Source: Vulcanisaeta distributa JCM 11213 (GTDB lineage: Archaea > Thermoproteota > Thermoprotei > Thermoproteales > Thermocladiaceae). From it: 64,000 bases of DNA. A program made the position numbers and the translations under genes. The stretch lies in the NCBI GenBank assembly GCA_001316125.1, contig BBCS01000009.1, positions 1 to 64,000 on the forward strand. Direction: 5' to 3'. Positions 49,254 through 60,662 of the stretch are shown here, in pieces. A model generated the notes under the pieces. It saw only the letters and a list, made by a program, of their open reading frames with translations. It searched no databases and had not been told where the DNA came from. The stretch's first letter is position 1; every line of letters begins with the position of its first letter.

Positions 49254-50857
49254 ATGGATATTGCCGATTACGTATATTCAATGTTGAGGGAGAAAGACGT
49301 AGTCCTACTAAATGCGTACCCCCCCGGTTTTGGTAAGTCCAGGATAGCAGTGGCAATAGCCAAGAGATGGATTGATGATGGCGGCCAGGCACTAATAGTA
49401 ACTAGGTCTAGAGCAGAGGCATTGCAGCTTTGTGAATTTACGAAACAGGTTGGTATTAGGGATAAGGCATCATTATTCCTTGGCAGAGAATCAATGTGTC
49501 CATTTAATGCACGTAACTCAAAGCAATGTCTTCTATATAGGTTAAGTGGTAAGTGTAGGGTTAGGAAGTCCGAGACGTCATCGCTAGTAATGACCTGCAA
49601 TCCCCTTGACCTAATTAATGATGGTTTATGTCCATACGAGGTTAGTGAGGCTCTCGCCTATCAATTACCCATAGTCATATCCACCCACGCATACCTATCA
49701 AGCCCTGAACTTTACGGTAAGTTAATGAACATAATCAATACCTGGAATAAACCTCTTGTGATAATTGACGAGTTCCACAACGTTGCTGCGGGTCTTGAGG
49801 AGTCGGTGAGTATAGGCATTGATGAGTTAAGACAATGGGCATCGCATGGTAATGACATAGCCAATAAACTACTTGATAGAGTGGGTAATTATACACGCAG
49901 AGGGAGGTTGTGGTTTTAAGGAGATTTGATATTGATGATTTATTAAAGGGGGGGTCGGAATTAATTAATGACAAGGTTATTGAAATACTGACGCACTTTG
50001 GGAATGACCTGTGCGCATTCACGTATGATGGTAAGCTTATCAGGTTAAGATGTCTCTCACTTAAGCCTGTTCATGATTTAATAGTGAGGTCGCAAAGAGC
50101 TCTTCTTCTAACGGCATCTATTAGTAGGAGATTCTCCTACATCATGAGTATTTACTCTAAGCCTTCATACTACGTGGCTGTGGATTCTTTACCAAGGGAG
50201 TACCGAGAAAACCTTAGCGTTCTATCCATAGTTGATGTTGAGTTCACGCACAGGAATAGGTTATTGAGGGAGTACCTGGATATCGTTAATAGAAGTATTA
50301 AGGTCTTCATTGAGTCATCGCCACCAACCGGTGGTTTAGCTATTTTCTTTCCAAGCATTGAGTACTTAGATTCATACGTTAGTCAATACGCACCACCTGT
50401 TTGGGGAGTACCAACCTTCGTGCTTAAGGATAGCTCTGAGGCTGTAAATGCCATTGGGACATTTAAGGAGAGCGCCAGAGTTACCAAGTCATTAATAATA
50501 ACATACGCCCAAAACCCAATTGGTGAGGGTGTGAACTTTCTTGAGCAGGAGTTAGTCGGGGGGGTCATGATCATTGGGTTTCCACTCCCTCAATATAGTC
50601 AGTGGGGTTTCCTAAAGTCTCGTTATTATGGAAGGCTTGGGATTAATGGATTCACGACTACCTACCTATTCCCGGCAATATCAACGACTACACAAATAAT
50701 TGGTAGATTACTGAGGGATTTAGATAAGCATAGGAAGGTCGCGGTTCTACTCGATGGAAGGTTCTACCGTTATAGGAGGTACATGCCTAAGTGGCTTATG
50801 TCTAGGATGAGACCGATGAAGTTATTTCAATTCCTAAAAGCCTCATTATGGCAATGA
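49254..50857 (+). CDS. Rad3/XPD/DinG-type Fe-S helicase-like protein, frameshifted
   Basis: About 530 residues. Walker A is AYP(P)GFGKSRIAVAIA; the printed second Pro is on a C7 run at 49319. A four-Cys Fe-S region follows: MCPFN, QCLLYRLSGKCRV, and TCNP. Walker B is VIIDEFHNVAAG. After a shift near 49915 come ALLLTASISRRFSYI, the GGLAIFFPSIEYLDSY stretch, YAQNPIGEGVNFLEQELVGGVMIIGFPLPQ and TTTQIIGRLLRDLDKHRKVAVLLDGRF (motif VI). The layout is that of XPD-like 5'-3' helicases, but shorter than archaeal XPD (about 550-620). It is followed by the HerA-like ATPase 46 bp later. Confidence 0.78.
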
Positions 50858-50903
50858 CCAACATGCAACACAGTGCCTTATAAGTCCTGCTGGGATCTTC
50901 ATA

Positions 50904-52327
50904 ATGAAGCCTATGAACATACTGGGCATTAGTGCAATAGCAATACCTGCCTCATTAGCTGTCGCATCATTAGCGAAAGAGCTCCTTGGTGATAACGTTA
51001 CGGTAGGCACACGCTTCATGATACCCCATAAGGTACCACTTGATAAACACCTTTGCATACTAGGTCCCACTAGGGGGGGTGGTAAGTCATCACTTGTTAA
51101 AGCCATGATCAGGGAGCTTCATCGAAAGTATGTGGTCACCGTATTAGACTGGCACGGTGAATACGCAGGCTTATTACCAACACTGCCCACCTCAGCAATT
51201 AACATAGACCTTGAGAAGATACCGCCGAAGTTATTAACCGAGATTCTGGCTTTGGTTTGGGACTTAATGAGCCAAGTATGTACATGCTTTATAGGATGAT
51301 CCGTGACGGCAATTACACAAGCTTCAGTGACCTAATAAATAAGATAGATAATTACCTCGTTAACACGAGGACGGAGGCTGAGATGAAGGCTGCCATACTT
51401 AGGAGACTTGAGTACTCGGCTATGAATATCGGTAAGGGTATTGTGGGCATCGAATCACTCATGGAGGGTGACGTGATTATAGACCTCAGTGACTTAACAA
51501 TTATTGAGGAGAAGAGGCTCGTCTCATCATTAATACTAGCTGCAATATATATGCATTACATGAGGAGGGGGGGTTTAATTGAGAAAGGCGTTAAGCATAT
51601 ATTGATTATTGAGGAGGCTCAGAACATACTCGATATGGGTGGTCCCAGTTACTCAATTATTGATCATATAATAATGGAGTTGGCGAAGTATGGATTGAGG
51701 ACAATCCTGGTTAGCAATGCCGTGCCCAAATCATCAATATTAAAGCATTGTAACATAGTACTGTTTAAGATAAATCCCGATTTACTAGACGATGGGGGGG
51801 TGGCGTTTTCCAGAAACTTAATTAATAAGTTGAACGAAATCTCCACGGAGGAGGCAATAGTAATAACGAGTAAGGGCATTACTAAGGTGAGACCATTAAA
51901 GGCAATTATTGAGCCAACCCATGTAATAGTTAGAAGGTTCAATGACATAAGAGATACGCAACCTCAGGAAGCTGCTTCCTCGTTAAGTAATAATGGATTT
52001 AATGAAAGGTTAAGCAATAGGGTGAATAGTAATGATACTAAGACCGTTAACACTAAGGTGAGTGAGGACCTGAATAGTAAAGATGGAGAGGACGGTAGGG
52101 TATCTATGAAGCAGGTTAATCCTGTTAATGATGCCGTATTAATTAATGGTTCAGTAATTAATAATGGCGATTCCATATTTAGGAAGCAGGTAATGGAGTT
52201 GGAAAGGGAGGTTGCTAATTTGCGTGATAAGATTAATGAAATAGAAAGAATATTAGATGCAGATGAGAAACTCATTGAAAAGATACTGGAACTTGATGGT
52301 AAATTGAAAAATAACTCACACGTTTGA
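50904..52327 (+). CDS. Membrane-anchored HerA/VirB4-like ATPase, frameshifted
   Basis: About 475 residues. An N-terminal hydrophobic helix (ILGISAIAIPASLAVASLA) precedes Walker A GPTRGG(G)KSSLVKAM, VTVLDWHGEYAGLLP, Walker B HILIIEEAQNILDMGG and TILVSNAVPKSSIL. The C-terminal 110 residues are Asn/Asp/Ser-rich and then a coiled coil (KQVMELEREVANLRDKINEIERIL). A lost T near 51258 breaks the frame (ALVLGLNEPSMYMLY restored). The G7 at 51072 adds one residue inside the P-loop. Membrane anchor plus HerA/VirB4 core matches CedB/TedB DNA-import ATPases; a chromosome-handling HerA is the alternative, but no NurA is nearby. Confidence 0.78.
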
Positions 52328-52432
52328 TTATAAAGAGATTTCATGAAACTCTAACGTTTATTAATTACGGGAGTGTCTCCAATTCTCAATTTATTTATTT
52401 AAGCAAATATATACGGGAACCCTGGTGCCCTG

Positions 52433-52894
52433 ATGACAGCCTCGGAAAATTTAATGGTGGACACGAAGAAGGTGAAAATTCTAATACTCCAGATGCTAAA
52501 GGACATGGTCCTCAACGCAAAGGGTCAATTAATAACCTTTAGACCTGCAAAGGTTGCCCAGGACATATCAATCTGGACTAGGAAGAGTCCACGCTCAGAG
52601 TCGGTAATAGTTAGGAACTTCCTTGAGGAGCTCGTTGAGCTTGGTCTCATTAGGGTTATTAAGAGGAGCGCCAGGGGGGGTAAGGTTTACGGTATAATGA
52701 GGAATACGGAGTTCTGGCTGATTCTTGAGCATAATAATGTTCATGAAATACTTTCCTTCATTGATGGTTATAAGTCAGCGAGGAGAAGTAATACAAGTAT
52801 AAATATGTTGAGGGAATTAGCTAATGCCCAAAAAATAAACCTGGCACAGACAGCCACGAATGGTGGGAATAAAAACATATCGGGTAATCCGTGA
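52433..52894 (+). CDS. Winged-helix DNA-binding protein
   Basis: 153 residues: a helical lead (KKVKILILQMLKDMVLNAKGQLITFRPAKVAQDISIWTRKS), then a winged helix (RSESVIVRNFLEELVELGLIRVIKRSARGGKVYGIMRNTEFW), and a polar tail. Likely a local transcription factor or DNA-bridging protein of this block. RSARGGKVYG carries a G7 run in the wing. It overlaps the M48 gene by 35 bp, suggesting one transcript. Confidence 0.65.
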   Translation: MTASENLMVDTKKVKILILQMLKDMVLNAKGQLITFRPAKVAQDISIWTRKSPRSESVIVRNFLEELVELGLIRVIKRSARGGKVYGIMRNTEFWLILEHNNVHEILSFIDGYKSARRSNTSINMLRELANAQKINLAQTATNGGNKNISGNP

Positions 52895-54115
52895 TTTAAT
52901 TAAAGATCCTCAATCCCTAATTAATTACGTAGAGGATTATTTATTGAGGATTGCCGGGTTAATATACGCGGCTAAGGAGATCAATGGTGAGGTTGCTAAG
53001 TTAATGGTTCATGGGAATAATGGAGATGCAGAATTAAGTATTAACCATGAGGTTAGGGTTAGGGGGGGACACGGTAAGATGAGGGATCTCATGAATGCGC
53101 TGGTCCTAAGGTACCTGGGTACTGACGGCATGCGTAGAATAACAATACTTCTGTTACAGAGGGGGGGTAATAGGGTTTATAGGGTTAATGATCTACCAAG
53201 GTCCTACTCACCACCAATTGGTTTAATAGGGCTCATGTTAATCTCGATCATGGCATTATCGATAGTTGTTGCCGTGTTAAGGATCATTAATGTAATACCG
53301 TCAATACACCTAATAATAATACTGCTCTTATCACCACTTCTCATACCGATAATTTACTCATACATCCTCCAGTTAAGGGTAAGGCATGGTGATTTAAGGG
53401 GGTTCACGAATTATAAAGTTCGTTTTAGAGTACAGTGATTTTGAGGAAAGGAGGTTTAATGAGGCCTTGCGGCTTTTATCTAGGATTGAAAACACGAGGT
53501 CATTAAATGAGATCAGGGGGGTTCCTAATTTCGTTGGTTAATGATGCTAGGACGAGACCGCAAAGTTTCTATGAGGAGGAGATTGATGTTAACTCGTTAA
53601 TTAAGAAGTTAGGGATTAAGAGTAATTATGGTATTTACCTAGTTAATGTGAATCAATGTAATGCTGCATCCATAGGATTACTTGGCATTAATTATATGGT
53701 CCTAACCTCAAGACTTGTATCGTGCTTAAACATTGATGAATTAGCCGCCGTAATAATGCACGAGGTTGGTCACATAATCCATGGCGATTCCGCGAAAATC
53801 CTCTTCCTAATATCGCTGGCTCAGTTGGTGAATATTGCGTTAATAACGTACATAATACCATTAATGAGCCTACCAGCAATACCAATCCTCATAATCACAA
53901 TTCTCCTTGAAGTATTCGGTATAGTCTTTGTAATGAAGTTAAGTGAGTACTCAGCGGATAAGTACGCCCTTAAGTTCGTACCTAAGAGAAGCCTTGCCAT
54001 GGCGTTAATTAGGGTCACCTGGAAGGAGTTACACAACGAATTAATAAGTAGGAGGTTGAGTGTCTTTGCCTCGCATCCCTCGGTATCAAGTAGGTTAGTC
54101 AGGATTCTGCAGTGA
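52860..54115 (+). CDS. Polytopic membrane protein with M48 (HtpX-like) protease domain, frameshifted
   Basis: About 415 residues once two indels are corrected: G5 for G4 at 53398 (restoring DLRGSRIIKFVLEYSDFEERRF) and G6 for G5 at 53515 (restoring NEIRGFLISLVNDA). An N-terminal cytosolic domain of about 120 residues precedes two helices (GLIGLMLISIMALSIVVAVLRI, LIIILLLSPLLIPIIYSYI). Then come VMHEVGHIIHGD with the HExxH zinc site, two more helices, and LSEYSADKYALKF with the third ligand. It differs from the HtpX at 23486 by its long N-terminal domain. It sits directly behind the HerA-like ATPase and regulator. Confidence 0.75.
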
Positions 54116-54178
54116 CTTGCTATATTTCGTTGTTATTTAGTGGTTAGTTTAATTTTTGTTCCTAGTCACGGCGTATAC

Positions 54179-54604
54179 ATGGACTTAATTGAAAAAATGG
54201 GTGAATTAAGGATGTTAATTAGTAGGCTAGAGACTAAGTACCCCCCCGAATTATCGGAATTATCGTCATTGATAAATGACGTAATTACTAAATGCGTATC
54301 ATTATCAGACGTATTAATGGGCATATACTCAATTACAGATTCTGCAATTCGTGAATTAATACTTGAGGGTAACCCAGCATTAATGAATCTAAACTCGGTA
54401 TTAATAAGGAAGTACCTTAATATAATCAGTAGTTCTGAGGACCTAAACGATGCCCTGGCCAAGGTAACACCCCAGGAAAGGCAGTTGCTCATTGATACAA
54501 TTAAGATCCTTAAGAAAAGAGGCTTTGTCGACCTCGACCTTGATTATGGCAATGACGGAATCAGAGTAAAAATAATAAGTAGGATTGGTAATGATGGTTC
54601 GTGA
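54179..54604 (+). CDS. Helical hypothetical protein
   Basis: About 140 residues from ATG 54179 (MDLIEKMGELRMLISRLETKYPPELSELSSLINDVITKC...). Mostly helical and acidic, ending in a small beta hairpin (VDLDLDYGNDGIRVKIISR). Its TGA overlaps the GTG of the methyltransferase gene (GTGA), so the two are coupled. KYPPELSEL is on a C7 run. No family recognised. Confidence 0.55.
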   Translation: MDLIEKMGELRMLISRLETKYPPELSELSSLINDVITKCVSLSDVLMGIYSITDSAIRELILEGNPALMNLNSVLIRKYLNIISSSEDLNDALAKVTPQERQLLIDTIKILKKRGFVDLDLDYGNDGIRVKIISRIGNDGS

Positions 54605-55361
54605 GCGACTTCGACGATTATTATGAAAGTACACTAGAGAAGGATATTTATAGCTCTGATTTCTTCCCGTATTTCAATATGCCTTACGACGTTCCATTTG
54701 TACCCACGCCAGAGGTCGTAGTCAGGAGGATGCTTCAATTAGCTAATGTTAAAAGGGATGAGGTTGTTTATGACCTCGGCTGTGGCGATGGTAGGATCGT
54801 CATAATGGCTGCCAGGGAATTTGGGGCGCAGGCTGCGTGCATTGAAATTAGGAAGGATCTGTACGAACAAACCCTAAGGAGGGTTAAGGATTTAGGGCTT
54901 GATGATAGGATTCGTGTGATTTACGGGAACTTCTTCGAGGAGAACTTGTCTGAGGCTGATGTGGTTACGATGTACCTGCTCACAAGCGTTAATGAGAGGA
55001 TAAAGCCTAAGCTTGAACGTGAGTTAAAACCAAGTACTAGGTAGTATCTCATGACTTTGAGGTACCTGGTTGGAAGCCATTAATTGTGGAGGATCTATAT
55101 GAGGAGTGGAGGAGTCATAAGATCTACTTATACAAAATACCTGGTCTCGAAATACCAGTACCCGTTGAGAGTTTAGAGGAGAAATTGAAGAATACTCAAC
55201 TCAATGAGAAGTACCTGGAGATTCTCGAGCTGATTGATGGTAATAGATCCATTGAGGAGATATCGAATAAGACGCAATTAACGATAAGGAGCGTTAGGAA
55301 CATAGTTGGTGAGTTAATGAAGCAGGGGGGGCTCATTAAGGAGGTAAGGGTCGTTAAGTAA
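54601..55361 (+). CDS. aKMT-like protein lysine methyltransferase with C-terminal winged helix, frameshifted
   Basis: The SAM-binding domain reads PFVPTPEVVVRRMLQLANVKRDEVVYDLGCGDGRIVIMAAREFGA, IYGNFFEENLSEADVVTMYLLTSVNERIKPKLERELKPSTR, and after restoring one G near 55040 VVSHDFEVPGWKP. This is the pattern of crenarchaeal aKMT4, a broad lysine methyltransferase related to Dot1. Unlike the short Sulfolobus enzyme it continues about 90 residues with a helix-turn-helix (LEILELIDGNRSIEEISNKTQLTIRSVRNIVGELMKQGG). Total about 253 residues. The extra domain may guide it to DNA-bound targets (inference). Confidence 0.82.
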
Positions 55362-55405
55362 TCAAATTCGTAAAACATTAAAAATGAATTAATTCGAATC
55401 CTTCA

Positions 55406-56409
55406 ATGAGTAGTTCACCATTCATATCAGGCGAGGTTTACGATTTAGACGTTGGAATAAACACAGTAGATGATTTAATAGAGGCTTATAAACGAATCGG
55501 TGGATTTCAGGGTAGGTACATAGCCGAGGCAGCAGACGTATTATTAAGCATGTACAATGATCCTAATACCACGGTCTTTCTATCATTCACGGCAAACCTG
55601 ATCTCGACAGGGCTCCGAGGCTTAATAGCTAAGTTCATTGAGAGGGGATTTGCGGATGTCATAATCACTACGGCGGGTACCCTGGACCATGACATAGCCA
55701 AGTCAATGGGTGGTAAGTATTATCAGAGTTACTTCGACGTTGACGATATCGAAATGAGTAAGGCCGGTATTCACAGGATTGGCAATGTAGCCGTCAGGAA
55801 GGAGCACTATGGACCATTAATCGAGAAGTTCGTGCACTCTTCACTTGAAGAATTATCAAAAATTAAGGAGGAGTGGGGGGGTGTTAGGGAGTTACTTTGG
55901 GAAATGGGCAGGAGGATTGACGATGACTACTCAATACTAAGGGCGGCGTCAAGGGCTAGGGTGCCTATTTATGTGCCTGGATTCGTAGATGGCGCCTTCG
56001 GCACGGCAATACTCACTTACAACGAGATGCAGAGAACGAGGACTGGGGGGGGTAGGCAGGTTAGGTTGATGTTCTTAAGGATGAGCATGAGTTAATGGAT
56101 ATTGTTTACTCGAGCAAGTCCTTGGGCGCATTAATCATTGGTGGCGGCATATCTAAGCATCACGTAATTTGGTGGAGTCAATTTGCCGGTGGGCTTGATT
56201 ACGTGGTTTACATAACAATGGCCGTTGAGTGGGATGGTTCATTAAGTGGTGCTCGCCCGAAGGAAGCCATCACATGGGGGGGTAAGGTGAAGCCAACCGC
56301 TAGGCAGGCATTCATTCTTGAGGATGCAACTGTGGTGCTACCCATATTAATACCATACGTAGTTAAGAAACTAGGTTTCAGGAGGGGGGGTGTCAGGGTT
56401 ATCACATAG
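55406..56409 (+). CDS. dys: Deoxyhypusine synthase, frameshifted
   Basis: About 334 residues: [90 protein letters not shown], and [30 protein letters not shown] with the catalytic Lys. It moves an aminobutyl group from spermidine to a lysine of aIF5A. A lost G near 56070 breaks the frame ([24 protein letters not shown] restored). RTGGGRQ, WGGVREL, WGGKVKP and RRGGVRV are on G7/G8 runs. Confidence 0.9.
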
Positions 56410-56449
56410 ACGTAGTGCCTTATATATCGAGTTGAGTATTACTTAATTG

Positions 56450-56685
56450 ATGAGCATGAAAACGGAGATGGTGAGGAATAGAGGGGGGGACATATTCATT
56501 GAGGAGGTCTTACTCATAGCAATATCTATGGCAGTACTCGTGGCCTTGGTATCACTAATAAGTGGGTTATTTGGTAATGCAGTAACTGGTATAATGCACC
56601 TACAGGCTCTGTCAATAATGCGTTGAGTGGTTTCATTAATGATCTCCAGAGGGTGGTTTCTAATGCTTTCAATTTCACAGGCTAA
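56450..56685 (+). CDS. Small membrane protein, pilin-like N-terminus, frameshifted
   Basis: About 77 residues: MKTEMVRNRGGDIFIEEVLLIAISMAVLVALVSLISGLFG, then after an indel near 56601 PTGSVNNALSGFINDLQRVVSNAFNFTG. A short basic lead, G/D-x-F-x-E-E and a long hydrophobic helix recall archaeal type IV pilins; this is inference. It begins about 20 bp after CTTATATATC. It overlaps the next small gene by 23 bp. Confidence 0.45.
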
Positions 56686-56958
56686 GGACATAAGGAGCAT
56701 CGTGAATGAGCTAAGAAGTAGGGGGGGTTTCAGTAGCTAGATATATACCTAATACTTAGGACGCTAAAACCAGATGCGAAGCTCGAATACCTACTATCGC
56801 CAGGTGAATTGGACATAGTCAATAGGGTTAATGGACTAAGGATTGAGCTTTATAGAATGAGGACCGAGCTTTATGACCTGGAGAAAAGGGTGAGGAGGAG
56901 ACATGAATTAATAATGGGGGGGGTGTATGAGGAATTGATGAAAAGCATGGCTAAGTAA
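56663..56958 (+). CDS. Small coiled-coil protein, frameshifted
   Basis: About 97 residues: MLSISQAKDIRSIVNELRSRGGF, then after an indel near 56740 DIYLILRTLKPDAKLEYLLSPGELDIVNRVNGLRIELYRMRTELYDLEKRVRRRHELIMGGVYEELMKSMAK. The second part is a clear charged coiled coil. Coupled to the small membrane protein before it; CTP synthase follows 53 bp later with its own promoter. No family recognised. Confidence 0.5.
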
Positions 56959-56980
56959 TGACCTATCAGTATAAGAGTAA

Positions 56981-56990
56981 GTATTAAATA
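56981..56990 (+). promoter_or_regulatory. TATA box of pyrG
   Basis: GTATTAAATA lies 22-31 bp before the ATG at 57012. Confidence 0.5.
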
Positions 56991-57011
56991 TTAAGCTGTA
57001 CCGTGCTTATT

Positions 57012-58665
57012 ATGACGACAAAATACATCTTTATAACTGGCGGTGTATTGTCAGGCTTAGGTAAGGGTATCACAACAGCATCGATTGGAAAAATCCTGCA
57101 GGCTAGGGGGGGTTATCGGGTAACGGCCATAAAGATAGACCCATACTTAAATGTTGATGCCGGCACAATGAACCCATTCCAGCATGGCGAGGTCTTCGTA
57201 ACCTTTGACGGCGGTGAAACAGACCTTGACCTTGGACATTATGAGCGATTCCTCGACATAGAGGTCCCGAAATACCATAACATAACTAGTGGGCAGGTAT
57301 ATTACACGGTCATAAGGAGGGAGCGTAAAGGCAAGTATCTCGGCCAAACAGTTCAGTTAATACCGCATGTTACTGAGGAAGTGAAGAGGAGGATTTTACT
57401 TGTAACGAAGAGGGAGAAGCCAGACATAGTGTTGATAGAGATTGGAGGCACCGTGGGCGATTATGAGGGATTGCCATTCCTTGAGGCTGCGAGGCAGATG
57501 AGGCTTGAGATGCCCAATGGCGTGTTATTCGTACACGTTGCCCTAGTACCCATATTATCGACAACAGGCGAGCTCAAGACAAAGCCATTACAGCATAGCG
57601 TCGCTGAGCTTAGGAGGGTTGGTATTCAACCAGACATAATAATCGCTAGGTCACCTAAGCCATTGGACGAGCAGACCAGGAGGAAAATCTCACTATTCAC
57701 TAACGTACCTCTCGACGCCGTTTACACGTCGTACGATGTCGACACGATTTATAAAGTACCACTAATACTTGAGGAGCAGGGCCTGGGCAGGTATATATTG
57801 AATAAGCTTGGTTTAGCCCAGGTAGAGCCTAAGCTCGATGACTGGATTGCCTTTGTAAATGCCCTTGAGAATGGGAAGGAGGAGATCAATGTTTATATGT
57901 GCGGTAAGTACGTTAAGCTCCACGACTCTTACATAAGCATTGTTGAGGCCATTAAACACGCGGCCGCTAAGTTAAGGCTCAAGCCGAACATTGTTTGGTG
58001 CGATACTGAGGAGATTGAGAAGGATCACGTTAAGGTTACGGAACTCAATAATGCGGATGCCGTGATTGTATTACCAGGATTCGGTGCCAGGGGGTGTTGA
58101 GGGGGGGAAGATAGAGGCCATTAGGTATGTACGTGAGAATAACATTCCATTCCTAGGCATATGCTATGGCATGCAGCTTGCCGTTGTTGAGTTTGCAAGG
58201 AATGTGGCAGGTCTCAAGGGTGCTCACACGACTGAGGTTGATCCGAACACGCCTTATCCAGTCATTGATATAACACCTGAGGAGAAGAATGTTGAGGAGT
58301 TAGGCGGTACGATGATACTCGGTGATAGGAGGATTAACATCGTGAAGGGTACAATTGCACATGCCATTTATGGGATCACGGAGATTAGGGAGAGGCATAG
58401 GCATAGGTATGAGGTTAATCCCAAGTTCTTCAATATACTTAGGGAGAAGGGTCTCGTGTTTTCCGCATGGAGAGTTGACGTGCCCAGGGTTGAGATGATA
58501 GAACTTCCAAACCACTACTTCTTTGTGGCGACCCAATTCCACCCAGAATTCAGGAGTAGACCGCTAAGACCTCATCCATTATTTGCGGCGCTCCTAAGGG
58601 CTGCCTATAATAGGAAGCATGGGTTGCCATCGCCGTATAGCGTGAATACCACAATATATGCGTAA
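57012..58665 (+). CDS. pyrG: CTP synthase, frameshifted
   Basis: About 540 residues. Synthetase domain: [96 protein letters not shown]. Glutaminase domain: [25 protein letters not shown] with the nucleophile Cys, and [14 protein letters not shown] with His and Glu. It converts UTP, ATP and glutamine to CTP. The frame breaks at G5 58091-58095 (should be four, giving [15 protein letters not shown]). QARGGYRV and EGGKIEA have extra Gly on G7 runs. ATG 57012 is chosen by family start and promoter. Confidence 0.95.
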
Positions 58666-58767
58666 TCAGTTTTCGAAGGCTCTGTCATTCAATCCTCCGC
58701 GAACTGCATCATCACCTGGTTATTTTACGTGTTTGTATTATTTATAATCCCTTCTTAGTTACTTACC

Positions 58768-60662
58768 GTGATAAGGCAGGTACTTTGGATAGCTATTATT
58801 GCGGCATTCCTGGTATTGCCCATTCTCAGTTATGCGCAGGTAACCATTAACTACATGGGCATTAATATTTACTATGATAATCATACGTACACTGAGATGA
58901 TTAATATAACAAGCAATCAATTAATAATACCTATGTATCAATACTGCTCGCAGGGAGGTAACGTATTATTCAATGCATACCTTGACCCTTTGTCAAACTT
59001 GGGAATAGTATCTGCATCCTTGGTGCTGTACAATGGCTCATCACTGAGTGTTCCCGTCATTAATTATAGTCCTAAGTACGTTAGTATGGAGGTTAATTGT
59101 TCATTACCAGTATACGGTGTTTACCTTGGTATTGGTTCGTACGGTCCATACCCACTTGAGGCTTTGGTAATACCTGGTTCGAGTATTACGTATACGTTGA
59201 CTCAAGGTTCCATGAACATATCAATACCATCAATCCCAGGGTTAAATTACCTGTTCTCAATTATTAAGTTAGTATCAATATTACCCGCCGAGCTAATGTC
59301 GGTAATTACTTAACGGCGGAGTTAAGCACGGAGTACTCAAACGTCAATATTGGCTCGATAAGTACTTATGCCGAAATAACCACGTATATTACATACTCAA
59401 GCAATATAGATATTACGGCTAACGGTACGACGTATATAGTAATAACGCCATATTATTACGCACCAATAACCAATACGCAGAACCTGGTATTAGCTGTTTC
59501 GTCAAATCCCATGATAATGCTCACCGGCGCGCCATGGGTTAAGTACCACTATAGTAACTGCACATTGGCTAATCCAGGATCCCAGGAATAACGCCATGGA
59601 CTTCATACCTAACATACACGCCCTACTGCATGATCAATATGTCGGTTAATCCAGTTACTGTGAACATAGTTAGTGCGTCAATGCAGGAGCTGAGGTGTAA
59701 TAACATATTCACAACAACGGGGGGGGTGGTTCAATTATGAGCTTAACGAATAACTTAACGATAAACCCCCCCATACTAACTAGGGCATTGTATGTGTCCA
59801 TCAACGGTATAAAGACCATAGGCATTTACCTAAATTCAATACCTACGTCAGAAATCACGGTTAGTCTCCCCCCCTTAATCCCACGTTCAGACGTATCAAT
59901 AATTGATGAAGCAGGCAATTCATTGAATGCCCTGATATACTTAAACATTAATGGAACGTTGATACCATTCACCAATGACTCATGTATTTACCCAGGTACT
60001 TACGACGTATATGCATTAATGAATGGCGAATTAATGAACCTAGCCCAAGCCCTATTTACCAGGGTAGCTCGTTGAAGGTCCCCATATTCTCTAACTACGT
60101 CTTAAACATATCAATACCTAATGAATGCCCAGACCTAAACCTTGAATTATTAATTAAGTATGATGGTAATCAATACGCCATTCCATTAAATGATAATAAC
60201 CAGTGGGTAAGCATACCCAATGCCATAATTGGCAGTCAAGTGCAGGTGGAGTTGCTCGGCAATGGATCGCTACTCTATCAACGTGAAGTAACAATAAATG
60301 GTAGTAGTCCAGGGAGCCTAGCAATTAATCCACGCATGATTAACTTCATGCCTGTTGACTTACTAAACAATGAATTACCAAATGCCGTATTAAATATTGG
60401 CAGTTTATACTACGTGGGTCCAGGTAAGTACTGCGTACCTATTAATTCATCAATTGGTATGGTTATTTACGGAAGTGATGTTTACGTAGTGAATATAACA
60501 GGTGATAACGTCTATGTTAGGGTTTGGACGTTTGGGACACTGGGTATTAAGTCATTATTGATAATATTTGGCTTGTTGACACTCCTCATAATAATTGCGT
60601 CAATAATTAAGGGATTAAGTAATGGAGGATCTAGCAGTGATGATTACATAATCATTAAGTAG
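58768..60662 (+). CDS. Large surface protein with signal peptide and C-terminal membrane anchor, frameshifted
   Basis: The N-terminus is a signal peptide (MIRQVLWIAIIAAFLVLPILSYAQ). The rest is beta-rich, full of Asn, Ile, Tyr, Thr and Ser with many NxS/NxT sites, and ends in WTFGTLGIKSLLIIFGLLTLLIIIASIIKG plus a short cytoplasmic tail. Pieces at 58768-59313, about 59310-59740, 59737-60075 and 59982-60662 join with four or so indels to about 620 residues. It looks like an S-layer-associated or secreted-complex glycoprotein. Start GTG 58768. No catalytic motif seen. Confidence 0.65.
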
